Part shown: piece after piece, positions 10,560 to 21,978 of the stretch | How the letters are laid out: each line of letters begins with the position of its first letter | How positions within the stretch are numbered: the first letter of the stretch is position 1 | Assembly (NCBI RefSeq): GCF_037975245.1 | Contig: NC_092577.1 | Coordinates: 16,444,013-16,508,012, forward strand | Direction of reading: 5' to 3' | Source: Apostichopus japonicus | Taxonomy: Eukaryota > Echinodermata > Holothuroidea > Aspidochirotida > Stichopodidae | Length of the DNA: 64,000 nt | Translations under genes and position numbers: made by a program | The notes under the pieces: model-generated | What the model was told of the DNA's origin: nothing | What the model saw: the letters and a program-made list of their open reading frames with translations, nothing else | Database searches by the model: none

Positions 10560-12604
10560 ACAAAAGGACGACCAGCACGCAGCGAAACAAAACACCCTTC
10601 CCCAGCACACCACCGTCCAAAAAAGGCAGCCCCAGATAAACGGCGAAAATCTCCTTCAACCTGAAGGCGAATGTCAGACTTCACCGCCTCCAGGACTGCC
10701 TGCCAACTGGCAAATTTCCCCCTAAAAACAACATCACATCTATTCCTCCAAATAAATTTTTTTTTGGACAACAGAACAAATATAAATAATACGCTGCAAC
10801 ACAGCAACAGAACAAACTGGAGGATCTAATCCATATAAAACCAAGCCCTGTCCTACCGACCAGGAACGGTCTCCCGTTAAACGGTCGGTCCAGGACTGAC
10901 ACCACTCCCACAAGTTCAAAAGAAAGGGGCAATGCCAAAAAAACATGGGCAGTACTCTCTAAGCTGTCACATCCGGTCCTCGGGCACAGTCCATCACCCA
11001 ATCGCCAGTGATACCTCTTCAGATTGGTCACCAAGGCACCGTGTGCAATTCTTCATGCAAGATCACGGAGCCTGCAACCATTCAGCCTTGAATGCACCCG
11101 AACGCCAAACTTCGACAGGATGACGTCCCTGTACAAAAATTGCATTCAAGGCCCTATCCCGCAAAGAACTGAGAACGAGGGCCGGCCGTGACAGGTCAAA
11201 AGGGGGCAACTCAATAATAAAAAAATGACACGCACCACTCTGCTTGGTGTGCTACTATGCGGTTCTCTGTTGCTAAACAGCGCCGGAACCCATCGACGCA
11301 AGTGCACCAAAAACGTACAAAATATGGACAAGGCAACCCCGGGTCAGTCACCGCTACAAACAATTGCTTAAATAACAAACACGTTAACTTACTTCCCAGA
11401 TGAACCACCCCTAAGCCACCCTTCTCCAGTTTTTGGTACATTATCGCCCTTTTGACAAGCTCTGTACCACCAGACCATATCAATGAAAAAATCGCCCTCT
11501 CCAACCGCACCAGGACGCGACGCGGAATTGGGTACACCGCGCCCGGATACCACAATATGGGCGAAACGAAACGATTAATAACGGTGACTTTCCCCAAGAT
11601 CGAAAGCCAGCGGGTGCCAAAGGTTTCGAGTCTGCTCTCAAATACCTCAGCCCTCTCTTTCCAGGTGACATCACAAGGTGCATCGTAGCCGAACCATATA
11701 CCATTAATTTTGATATTTTGATCCGACCACGATGCACCGAATGATAAGTCTCTGTATCTCCAGCTACCAAGACGAAGGCCTTTTGTCTTTTCTGGATTAA
11801 ACTTCGCCCCGGTAGTTGTCTCAAAAATAGATAAATCCTGCGAGATTGCGCGAAAGGAGCCCAGACTCGAAACAATACATGTCACGTCATCTGCATATTG
11901 AGCGCATTTCACTTTGGCACCCCCTGGCACAACGAATGGAACAAGTTTGGAGTCCCTTTCCAAAAGACGAGAGAGGGACTCGCAAAACAAAACATAAAGT
12001 AATGGAGACAGAGGGCACCCCTGGTGCACCCCCCTCTCTACGTTAAAAACCTCCGAACAAAACCCATTTACGATACCAGAACTGAAACTTTCTTGAAACA
12101 AAACAGAAATCCATTTACGAAAAAAAGGGTGCAACTGAAACGTCTCCAATACATTCATTAAAAAACCGCGATCCACCACGTCAAAGGCCTTCTGCTGGTC
12201 CAGAGACACCAATGCACATGGCAGATCACGCTCAATAACAGTCGGTCAAGTCGCGCATCAACCACAAGTTTTGCTGGATGCAATGACCCTTCACTGCACA
12301 AGTCTGGAGATCACCCACAAGATGCGGCATAGCCAGTGCAAGGCGGTTGCACCCTAGTGGCACAACCCGCCTGACGAGGTGACAGAAGGATGACAGTGCC
12401 ACAGGATGAAGACGAACCAAACGAAGCATGCAGCCCACCACCCCACTCATAAGCCCATAGAGGGACATCTTCCAAAATATGTGTTTCTTGCAGGCAAACG
12501 CAGTCGACCTCCACTAAAATACAATATTGGAAAATGCGACTGCGCTTGCGATCATCCCTCATGCCATTCACGTTGAAAATGGCAACTGAAAATGTATGGG
12601 CCAT
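10560..12604 (-). pseudogene. LINE ORF2 with endonuclease/RT deletion
   Basis: Reading on the minus strand from 12,604: MAHTFSVAIFNVNGMRDDRK, the start of the APE-type endonuclease, runs to about 12,353 and then jumps into the reverse transcriptase at CNRLALAMPHLV. The catalytic core remains: QQKAFDVVD, RGVHQGCPLSPLLYVLF and QYADDVTCIV. The C-terminal Cys/His cluster is present near 10,970. The longest uninterrupted piece is 11,211-12,212. A small deletion near 12,240 and later indels also shift the frame. The endonuclease catalytic residues beyond the N-terminus (GDFN, SDH) are lost, so the enzyme is dead. Confidence 0.9.
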
Positions 12605-12611
12605 GAGAGGG

Positions 12612-13071
12612 CAATGAGGCAAAACTACGCCGAAGACGATTCTGTAAGCTTCAAGCGAGCTCTAGCCGACATATCGTCGTCGGAGTCATCACTTGAGGCC
12701 GACTTTAGAGAGGGTTCATCACTTTAGAGAGGGTTCCCCCATCTCGTCCCTGTGGCACGTTTCGGCTCTACGATCACAGATTCTCCGGAGTCTCTGTCAG
12801 ACAGAGCCTCCGGAGACCCGACGACCACCGAGTTCCCGGAGTCGCCGTCGGACAGTCTCCGGATCTGGCGATACCGGCGGCGGACTGGGGACGGAACTGG
12901 ACGAGTTGACGGGGGAATCTGGTGGAGACTTTCTCGGTGCGGGCACGGGGTTGGGGTCTGCAACTACGGGGGAGGGTGAACCAGGTGCGGAAGGTGAATC
13001 CTCACCCGGTTCCCCCTCCTTGCGTGGAGCTTCCTCCGAGGCAGTAGGTGCGCCAGAACTTGGCGCCTTTG
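12612..13071 (-). pseudogene. LINE ORF1 C-terminal fragment
   Basis: Minus-strand remnant of the Pro/Ser- and Asp/Ser-rich C-terminal tail of ORF1, matching 32,750-33,180 of the full copy. It carries small insertions and a repeated TTTAGAGAGGGTTC segment at 12,703-12,735. The zinc knuckles and N-terminal domain are absent because of 5' truncation. Confidence 0.8.
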
Positions 13072-14687
13072 CCTAAAAACTAAAGCGCTGTCTTTACAGC
13101 TCCTTTATCAGTGCTAACCTCTTTGTAGCACTTTTGGTGCAGCTACCAAAGAATTCCCAAACCGTGTGCGGATATCTTCATGACAGTATCAGCACTTTAT
13201 GCTAAGTTTGAACTGAGGAATTTCATTGGCTGTCGATGTAATTCGTCAAGGTTAACGTCACTGTTCACCTCGTGTGCGTGCATGCCATCGACGGACGGCC
13301 AGGCTGTCACGCCCATAGTACATGTATGCACTATATGCCTGATTGTACTGTAGTATATTGTACTATATTTGCAACACGTACGTCGTGCGCACAAAGGTAC
13401 GTACTTAAATACAATTCTAATAACAACCAATCGGCGCAATTTGCATCGTAAAAAGTAAGTGTTAAACTTTTGCAGTTTTTCGATACTCGAGTTTGGTACA
13501 GTACTGATAATTTCAATCTACTGAAAGATAAATATTTGCTCGTACTTTTCATATGACGATCATGACTAGCGTATTTGATACGCGAATAACGCGATCTGTT
13601 CAAGTTTTATGAGTGAGCCAGTGATAATTACCTTCTAGCCTAGGTCGTGGGCATTAATAATCTATACGTATTGGGCTGATTAGGCATTTAAAGCCTAGGC
13701 ACGGCCCTAGCTAGGCATCGGCTACTTTAGCTTAGTATTATATGATGTTGGTCTCTAATTTCGCGCAGTTTGGCGACAAATTGGATTTTGAATTACGATT
13801 ATTTGACCTAGGGCGATGGCTAGGCTAATCTAGGTCTATGGTATATAATCACATAGGCCTAACCATATGCTTGGTATCGATAGGCTAGGCCTATAGCTAA
13901 CGTTCCTGGCTAAGGCTTAACTTATAGTTAGGCCTAACAAGCCTAAATTATTGGTTCCTCAAGCTACTTCCATCTCACATATATTATTTAGATACTCTAT
14001 CTATGTTTACTAGCCATGTGTAGTTTCTACCGTCTTTATTTATCCTATAAAAAATAATGTTCAACATGTAAAAATGGAATGTAGAAAATCAACTTGACAT
14101 CTTCAGTTGAAATTTTAAAAGCTACGCTTTGCCTAATCGCAGACATAGCCAAGGCCAAGTTCATATTGCAAATGAAACTCCAAAAGAATCAGTGACAAAA
14201 ACCTGATTTTCCATGTTGGTTTCCAGTTCAACTGAGCAAGTAAAAAAAATGGTAGTGACCTAAAACTAAGTTATAGGCCGAAGCTTGTTATAGGCGAGTA
14301 GCCTACGGTATATCATCGACTGCGTAGGAGTGATTGCCAAATTATGTTTATGCTATTGTTGACTGGGGGGATTTTGTCCACTTATGCAATCCTGGCATAT
14401 TATCAACTGGCAACCGGGGTGGTGGTGGGGGGAGTTGGTGGCAGCCACCCCATCCCCTGCCTTACAAGTTGAATGCCTATGACTCTAGCCAAGGTCATTA
14501 GAATACTTGAATCCATATAAAAAAATCTTCTTTTTACAGCAATTTGAGAAGCTGCCTTACGAAGCTTTATTGAAAAGTCGAAAGGTAAGAGTCTGGAGCA
14601 TGAATTGATAGGTTAGGCTACATCATGATTTACTGCCAAGTTGAAACATGTTCATATATTAATTAACTTATTTCAAAAGCTTTCAAT
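13072..14687. other. Non-coding, TAGGCCTA-rich intergenic sequence
   Basis: No gene recognised. The stretch 13,640-13,970 is unusually rich in TAGGC/GCCTA words and palindromic TAGGCCTA. A similar composition occurs at 34,690-34,890. Confidence 0.5.
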
Positions 14688-16858
14688 ATGGGTTACCTTT
14701 GTTTTAAATGTAGTATCATCATAAATGGTGGTACACGTACCTTTTTTACTCATCTTCATAGAGCACATGCACTATTTGATATGAAAGGACTTCACTTAAT
14801 ATGTGAACAAGGTGGTTGTCCACGGACCTTTCATTATTTTAATTCTTTCAGAAAACACCTTGTGGACCTTTCATTATTTTAATTCTTTCAGAAAACACCT
14901 TGTTAGAGAACATGATGAACAATGTAAGTTAAGAGGTGCTCATGAAAATCATGCTAAAGATTGCAACTGCATGCATCCATGAATGATGCCACCACTTTGC
15001 ATGAAAATGTATTGGAATAAAGTGGGAGTGACTTAGATAATGATGCAGAAAGTATTTCAGAAGTTCAATCAAAAGAGGAATTATCCAAACATGCTGGAAT
15101 TTTCATTCTAAACCTGTCAGACACAAATATGACTTCTGCGTCTCTGCAAAGAGTCGTTGCTGGAGCCTCGTTGAGCCTTGGTGATGTGATTGGTCATCTT
15201 CGTTCTCTTAAAAAGGTATTTTCTGATAACTATAACCCGGAAACATGTGCTGAACAGTTACGTGCGTTATTTCTTGAGTTTCATAATTCTAAAGAAGTAT
15301 TCTCAGTACTAGGTACAAAGAAGAAAAGTACATATCTGAACACTTAAATGTTGTTAAGCCAAAAACAATTTTGCTGGGTCATCGCTTTGATTCGGTCACA
15401 AACTCACAAACAGGCCGAGCAGGTCAGGTGGCTGTTAGAGAAACATTTCAATATGTTTTGGAAACTCTGAAGATGCTCTTTAGAAGTGACTTAGTTCAAT
15501 CAGAAGTTTTTAATGGTCATACATCAGTAGATGGGTTTATGAGAGACTGTGATGGGGAATGTTTCGAAAGCATCCTCTACTTGCAAAAGAAAAGGGAGCA
15601 ATTCAGATTAATTTGTTTTTGATGAGCTTGAAGTTACAAATCCTTTAGGTAGCAAGACAGGTGTTCATAAACTTGGGTTATTTTATTATGTTCTTAAGAA
15701 TTTAGATCCCAAATTCAAGTCATCTGTAAAAAATGAGCATTTACTGGCAATGTGCAATTGCGTTGATAAAAAGATATATGGCTATGTACCAATTCTGGCC
15801 CCTTTCATGGAAGAATTATACGAACTTGAGTCAGATGAGGTGTTAATTGCCTCGGACAAAGACAAGTCATTTTCACTTCGGGGCACTGTAGCTGTAGTAT
15901 CAGCAGATAATCTTGGTGGCATTTCTCTATTTGGATTCGTTGATAGTTTTAGTGCAAACATGCCTTGTAAAGTGTGTACAGAAAAGAAAGAAGACTTTCA
16001 AAAATTCAACGCGGATGTCATGTATCCTTAAGACCTGAAAATATTTCCATGTCACATCCAATTTCTGTGCAGATGTTATGCATGATGTGTTGGAAGGGAT
16101 AGCACGAATGGAATTGAAGCTTGTTTTAAAAGCTTTGATTTTTTTCTTAAAAATTAATCACATTAGATCAATTAAATTTACAAATATCCACTCATAACTA
16201 TGGGTGTTGTGATCAGTCAGATAATGCAGCACACTCTGAAAGCAACTGATAACAGCTTAAAGCAAAGAGCTGCACAGATGCGGTGTTTGAGGGTTGTTCC
16301 ACTTTTAATAGGGGAGTACATTCCAAGAGGTAATTGTTTCTGGGAGCTAATTCTGAAACTAAGACGAATTACAGATATTATCTTTGCTCCTAAAGTGACA
16401 AGAGGACAGTGTGTTTACTTGAGAGTGTTTCCTGATGGAAGCTTCATTCCAAAGCATCATTTCCCTGGTGCATTATCCCTTCCTGATGCTTCAAGTGGGA
16501 CCTGTTTTTCACTTGTGGTGTATGCGATTCGAAGCAAAACACATGTTCGGGTGTGGTCTGTTGTTTCAAAGGCATTTGTAAAACTGTCACTCAAAGACAT
16601 CAGATTAGCCATTGTGAGAAATGTTTTTTATCATCTAATGATAATGCTGAAGCATCATTATGTGTGGCAAATGTTACTCCATGTCAAGTGTGCGACATTT
16701 GTGGTTTTAAAACTGGTTTACAAAATGTTACAGGACTTTCACCAGAAGATGAAGTTGATGTTGCAGATCATATCGTGTACTCTGGCACAATGTACAGAGC
16801 TGGTATGGTTGTGGTCATAGAAACTGTAAACGAATCTCCAACATTTTGTAGGATGTGA
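14688..16858 (+). pseudogene. Broken C2H2-finger, transposase-like gene
   Basis: Consecutive frames give one protein in order. First come two C2H2 fingers: CFKCSIIINGG...HLHRAH at 14,700-14,765, and CEQGGCPRTF...RKHL, broken by a 40-bp duplication. Next is a helical segment (14,975-15,340; LSDTNMTSASLQRVVAGAS). A core follows with LGHRFDSV (15,373), FFDELEVTNPLGSKTGVHKLG (about 15,617-15,680), VVSADNLGGISLFGFVDSFS and CKVCTEKK (15,894-15,990), DVMHDVLEGIARMELK (about 16,073-16,120), and QRAAQMRCLRVVPLLIGEYI (16,265-16,322). I recall this order from a large family of repetitive zinc-finger, transposase-like proteins in fish and invertebrates. I cannot name its superfamily with certainty. Frameshifts lie near 14,864, 15,312 and 15,575, with stops at 16,029 and 16,196. 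Introns may explain some breaks, but not the tandem duplication. Confidence 0.6.
14824..14903 (+). repeat. 40-bp tandem duplication inside a zinc finger
   Basis: The segment beginning GGACCTTTCATTATTTTAAT occurs at 14,824 and again at 14,864 with no difference noted. Forty is not a multiple of three, so the second copy shifts the frame and stops the finger ORF at 14,880. After the second copy the frame continues into a normal finger end (VREHDEQC). Confidence 0.9.
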
Positions 16859-17237
16859 ATATAATTAGTTGGTAAGCTTATTTATGTACATGGAGAAGTC
16901 TGGGAAGCTTGTTATTTGATGAACATTTGCATTGTTATTCAAGTGCAAAAAGGTGAATGCTGCACTTTCAAAAGAATTGAAGATCTAGTGGATTTTTATC
17001 CACTACTTTTAAATTTCTTTGCAAGTGAGACCTATATTAGCCTAAAATATGTAATAATGTAGAGAAGTGTGTTCATTGTTTTGACTGAAATAAGGACACA
17101 CATGGTCTCTATTCTGTATTGGCGCTTTATACTTATTACTTGACAGTAGAAATTCATATGTGCTCTCCATATGAGGTTTAAAATATGTCTCTCTACCACT
17201 TTAAAGTTTTGTAACATACAAGTAAAATGAGTGTAGT

Positions 17238-20009
17238 TTGATAATTCTGTATTGCAAGATTGTGGTATCCTTGCAGAGAATGCCTCACCAAAATAAATCA
17301 CCAGACAATCAACAGCAGATTTACCATGTTGAAGTCCAAGAGAAGATACAACTTCTAATCCTTTTGTGTGAAACATACAAGAGTGGGCTATTTACACGAC
17401 AAGAATTAATCAATCTCCTCGTTGACTTTTTGTACCAAATTTGACATGGATTAGAGGAAGTTATATGCGACTCTTGAAGGAAGCCAGATCAAGAAAGTTA
17501 AGCATTTAAAACGGGAGGAATTTCGGACAACATATTCATCCCGCGTGAACAAAATACAGCAAGACAGACGGAACAGTAAGAATTTCAGCAAAAGTTTAAA
17601 AAGATGGGTTGTTTATAGAAGTAGAAGAGGATGATCAAGACTTTGCAGAAATCGTGGAGGAAGCACTTCAGTTTAAGGTTACCCAGGCCCTGTTTCAGAA
17701 TTGTATGCCGAATCAGCTTGATGCATCCCCTGAGAAGAATCATGAAGTTGATAGTGATGACAACCACGTGCAGAAATGTAGCTGTGAAACTTCCATTGCA
17801 TGCTCGACAGGAACACAATCTACAGTAAGTGTTTTAAGCAAGGTGATGATACTTTGCTTTGCCACAAACACACCCAGTCTGCTTCTTTAAGGCTTGCATC
17901 GACACAATAAAAATTTCTATTAACCATTTTGGTGCATTTGCATTAGTTGTAAAATAGTATTTCGCATTCAGTCTGTCACTAATGTCATCTGGTAGACATC
18001 TTATATGTTCATTTCCAAAGGGTTACATAAGTACCATCCAAACAGTTCTCAGAATTGACAAAGATTTAAGCCTAACAGCAAGTCTTTCAGTGAGTGATAA
18101 AAAGAAACTAAAAGCATATCCAAGTCAACAGTGGTAGTACAATTTCATCGTAGGTGACCCCTTTCATTTGGAACCATATTGAGATGACTTATAAGTATTA
18201 ATAACAGTCTATCCCATTTATTTGGAGGGACTGAAAGTTTTACCTCTACAGATTTTGTATGCAACACATGTACTTGACATTTTCATGTTCTGCCTGATTT
18301 CAGGGTTCTTACAAATGGTTTTAGTGTTGGAACAAGTACAGTATCTTCTCTATGAGCGTTTCTCTTGTTTCTTGCTGTCAAGGGAATCACGGGTAAATAG
18401 GGTAATTAGAGAGTTGGCATCCATTAAATCAAGATCCGTCCTCCAGTTGCTGCAGTTCTTCATCTCTGCAGCATGCATGTATGTAATACATAGTTTGAAT
18501 TAGCCAATTTTATATTAATGGATGGCCACATAGCCACAAAACATTAACACATGGCTGTGTATGTGCAGTGAGAACATGCAGCTTGTTTGCATAGTATTGA
18601 TTCTATGCCAGAAATGGGCCAAAGTCGTTTTGAAAAATACATAGGAGCTTGCAGTACTATGGAGCCACATTTTAAAAATTCTTTTGCCATTTAAAAAAAG
18701 TCTTTTGCCTGTAATGTATGTATGCTGGAAACCATTCCCAATCTTTTTAGGTGGGATTGATATTGTTCAAAGACACTTGTATGGTTTTCACTGGCATCTT
18801 TACCTTCAAATCAGAGGAAAGTTCTACTCATTACCCCAAAACGACAAAAGATTTCTAAAAGACACACAGAGCAGAAGCAAAACATTGAACTTCTGAATTA
18901 ATGACACATATTGTTGTGAAACATGGAGATCATCTGCCATGTTCCATCTGGTTAATGGTCAAATCAAAGACAAGGAGAGCCTCATTAATAGATATTGAAC
19001 ATGACAGAAATGTGGTCAAACTCAGTGCACCATGTTGGACAGTGGTATGGTTGAAAAACAGGCAGTTAATTCATATGACACTAACATGTTTCTACTTATA
19101 CTCAACTGCAACATAGACATTTCACTTGTCCACATGTTAGATTCCCTGGAAGTTATTGTGGGATTAAATCTTGAAGTGGCTCGAATGCATGTTTGTGTAA
19201 GATACGTAAGTACATCATAGGTTTGTACTGAAGATTTTGAAAGTCAGTCATTGTTTACATTTAAAGTTTGATTCCATGTATTCTTTCAGCTATCCATCAC
19301 CAGAAGAGAAGGAGAGGGCAGCAAGATGCATCATTGATCGATTTCCAAACCTTCGGGATAAGATGGGTAAATCTGGACATATAAGCAATACAAATCCTAT
19401 ATTTAGTATGGCATATATATAAAAAAAAGTCAAATAACAGGGTTGGGGGGGGGGGCCAGCAACCAAGGGAATCAGATGTATCAAGTTTTATAATTTAAGT
19501 TTCTTTTCTTTCTTTTTTCTTTTTCTAAGATTGTTCACTGCACTTTTCTTTGTTCAGAAACTACAATGGTAGTTACTAATTGTCTTAAATGTTCCCCACC
19601 CCCCCAAAAAATAACTTGTGCCCTCCCTGACTCCTAGACCTTAACTGAGCATTATGGCAGTGGATGACGTAGCATCATTTAGCCACTACTCTCTCCAGAA
19701 AGCCCCCAGAAACTGAACTTTTTTAATAATGCATTTTAAGATATTGCGAGATAGGTGGTACTATGACATTTAGGTTTTGTTATCATTACATGATATAAAA
19801 TGATTGTTTTTTGTATATATAGGAGCATTTCTTCTGCAAAACCGGTGGCCAAAGTGGTTATATACAGAGCCGACTCAAGAATATTAGAAGACATCTGCCA
19901 AAAAGAATCACCAGAAACCAAGACGAGGCATGTCTGGGCCCAGTACCAGCTTACAAACATGGAAAATGACAAAGGGCAGTCTACAGGAGATCTTCCAACC
20001 GTAGAAAGT
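17238..20009 (+). pseudogene. Scattered exon-like fragments of a second, unrecognised gene
   Basis: Several short open segments with splice-like borders. At 17,280-17,442 the frame contains IQLLILLCETYKSGLFTRQE. At 17,609-17,823 an acidic segment ends at a GTAAGT donor. At 18,060-18,135 it reads DLSLTASLSVSDKKKLKAYP. At 19,289-19,369 YPSPEEKERAARCIIDRFPN ends at GGTAAAT. After a TATATATAG acceptor, 19,822-20,009 reads GYIQSRLKNIRRHLPKR. The last two pieces resemble the C-terminus of multi-copy SAMD3-like or uncharacterised animal proteins, where a Tyr-Pro helix precedes an Arg-rich helix. The phases of the last two pieces do not join simply, so this is probably decayed. No full protein could be assembled. 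Confidence 0.35.
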
Positions 20010-21513
20010 GTGCTTTTTACGTGCAAAGAAAACGGACACGGACCAAAGGTCAACAAAACCCAAAACAATCCCAGTCTGTTTACCAACCACCATAAACCCA
20101 CCTGGAAACCCACAAACAGAAATATTTCACTCACCCACAAATGTATACAATGTAGCGTTCAACGTGACGTGAAAAGAACACGGACCCAAAGGCCAACAGA
20201 ACCAAAACAATTAAGCTGTTCAAACCAGCCCCAAAAAGCCAACTCCAAACCACAAACAGAACCCTACAACCCATATTATGTAACGACCACACAACCCCCC
20301 CCCCCCACACCTAACAACTAACCCACTCCAAAACTTCATCCGGGGTACGCCGTCCCGATAGTAAACAACAGGCCTGCGCATTACCTCCGAAGTTTTCCCA
20401 ATATGGGTCTTTTCAGGCCCCTAGCAGTGTTCCCCTTTTCTTACGAGCGAGCAGAGTTCTTAGCTCCTCGTCAACCTTGATCGAGTAGACCTCCCTGTCA
20501 GGAGCAGGAGGTCCACTAGCGACCATCGTGTCCGGTATAGCGGAAGCGGCTGCGGGTAGGGTGGAAGGGCCACTCGATGAGATCAGTGGCCTGTCTCATC
20601 AAACCAATCGGACTCCTTAGCCACAACTAATAAGGCTGTAGTGCAGAAGTCAGAATCTGGGCCACTCGACGTCTCTTGGGACGGTTGACTCGGGGCCCAA
20701 CTAGTATCACCGATAGCGGGCGTAGCTACCGGTGAACCAGTACAAGCGGCATCCTGCGCCGCGTGCCACTCCGCTAGTACCATCTCCGCCGTTTTGTCCT
20801 GCTCTGCCTCAGTGGGCAGGCTGGCAGTCTCGGCAAGTTCGATCAGGGGAGAGGTCGGACACGAAAGGGGGAACAAAGCCTCCATCGGGGCGCTAGTGTC
20901 GGACACTGGGGCGATGACAGGAGCATCATATGGTACGGTGTCAGAGGCCGGGACAGGGACCGCTTCAACCACGCCCGTAGCCACTCTCGCGGCGTATGAG
21001 CGGTCTGGGCATAAACGGGCGAGATGGCCCGTTTTCCCACACGAGTTGCAAACGATATCCCCTTTACACTCGGCCAGGGTATGCCCAACCTGTAAACAGC
21101 GGCTACACCGCTTGTTCGGGCACAACCTGGCCTCATGCCCTTCCAGCCCACACCTCCAACAAGTGCGAGGCTGGCCCGGGTATGCAATGTGGGCCCTGTG
21201 CCCATTAGCCCACAAGGTAGAGGGAATATCGGACTTGAGTTCGATTCTAACTCGTCTAGTCCCGGTCTTGACACCTTTACATTCAAGGAATTCCGGCTCC
21301 TCGTCCAGAGGGAGATGGAGGACTGTCACCCACACCGAACTGTCGTACGGTGTGACCTTCAGTCCCTCAACTCCCTCCAACATGGACACCGAACCGAACA
21401 TCAAAAACATTTACACCCCGGAGAGGTTTACGCTGAAGCGCGTCAACCTCTCCAGGGACCTTTAAACCAACAGAACGCAAAATTGAAAAAAAAAAATTGT
21501 CCGGGGACGACAA
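20010..21513 (-). mobile_element. ORF1-only LINE copy A (5'-truncated)
   Basis: Minus-strand element. Its 3' end (20,010) is the reverse complement of CACGTAAAAAGCAC. The 3' UTR (20,010 to about 20,420) is made of two related tail modules. The rest is ORF1 only. It matches 42,704-44,526 but is truncated 5' near 21,513 and carries two internal ORF1 deletions (near 21,300 and 21,400). No ORF2 sequence is present. Confidence 0.85.
20425..21480 (-). pseudogene. Zinc-knuckle ORF1 (gag-like) of ORF1-only LINE, copy A
   Basis: Longest open part 20,583-21,410 on the minus strand. It shows VEGLKVTPYDSSVWVTVLHL, an RNA-binding-like segment, then three CCHC knuckles: CWRCGLEGHEARLC, CSRCLQVGHTLAEC and CNSCGKTGHLARLC. 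A long Ala/Pro/Thr-rich tail follows. The knuckles are intact, unlike those of the copy at 42.9-44.2 kb, where the third has lost its second Cys. The N-terminus is deleted, and a frameshift near 20,600 separates the extreme C-terminus. Expected role in this family: nucleic-acid binding and chaperone activity in the LINE RNP. Confidence 0.8.
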
Positions 21514-21772
21514 AATTGTCCTGTGATTTTGTTCTCCTTTCATTTTATGATTGCTGGTGGGATCGCTCGTAAATTCCTCTTAAATTGTGTCCTTCACACC
21601 ACCCGATTCAAAAGTAATATCAATACTACCCTCTACCGGTTAGTCGCTGTTGTCTCGTAATTTCTCAGCAATCTCGTATTTACGGCTAGTAAGCAATAAA
21701 CGGGTTTGGTTACCTCAAGCGGTGGCCTTGGCGAAATTCCTGCATAGTTTCTTGTCTGTGGCAGTGTCAGTA

Positions 21773-21800
21773 CAGGGAGTTGTTATGGAACAACTCCCTG
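21773..21800. repeat. Perfect hairpin (CAGGGAGTTGTT arms)
   Basis: Arm CAGGGAGTTGTT (12 bp), a 4-nt loop ATGG, then a perfect complementary arm. Belongs to the same motif family as 3,922, 21,950 and 59,916. Confidence 0.9.
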
Positions 21801-21949
21801 GTCAGTAGTATGCGGTATTACGCCGCGTTTTCGTGTGTGTTGTGTGATACAAAACTCTGTGGTTTGTTTTACGTTCAGAACTTTTCACAACTAGTGGGCT
21901 GTAGAGTATAGGTTACAGTCGAGCTTTGCATCAGGCGTAATAGTTTGAC

Positions 21950-21978
21950 CAGGGAGCTGCTACTCTAACAGTTCCCTG
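21950..21978. repeat. Imperfect hairpin (CAGGGAGCTGCTAC family)
   Basis: Left arm CAGGGAGCTGC, right arm ACAGTTCCCTG, two mismatches. It lies about 150 bp from the perfect hairpin at 21,773. The pair faces each other (CCTGGTC and GACCAGG), so a roughly 206-bp unit with hairpin ends is possible. Confidence 0.8.

Larger units (their letters stand above)
10560..13071 (-). mobile_element. Tx1-like LINE copy, truncated at both ends and internally deleted
   Basis: Minus-strand copy of the family represented at 29,204-34,083. Its 5' end stops inside ORF1 (13,071, matching 33,180 of the full copy). Its 3' end stops near the last codons of ORF2 (10,560), so the 3' UTR is missing, and it abuts the end of the TGACC repeat. 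About 1.33 kb between the endonuclease and the middle of the reverse transcriptase is deleted at 12,350-12,353. Confidence 0.9.

Noticed and set aside
13197-13603. Minus-strand 80-90 codon frames
   Set aside because: No recognisable motif; AT-rich intergenic DNA.
19800-20321. 173-codon protein across 20,010
   Set aside because: The second half is the antisense strand of an ORF1-only LINE tail. The first half may be an exon, but in another frame.
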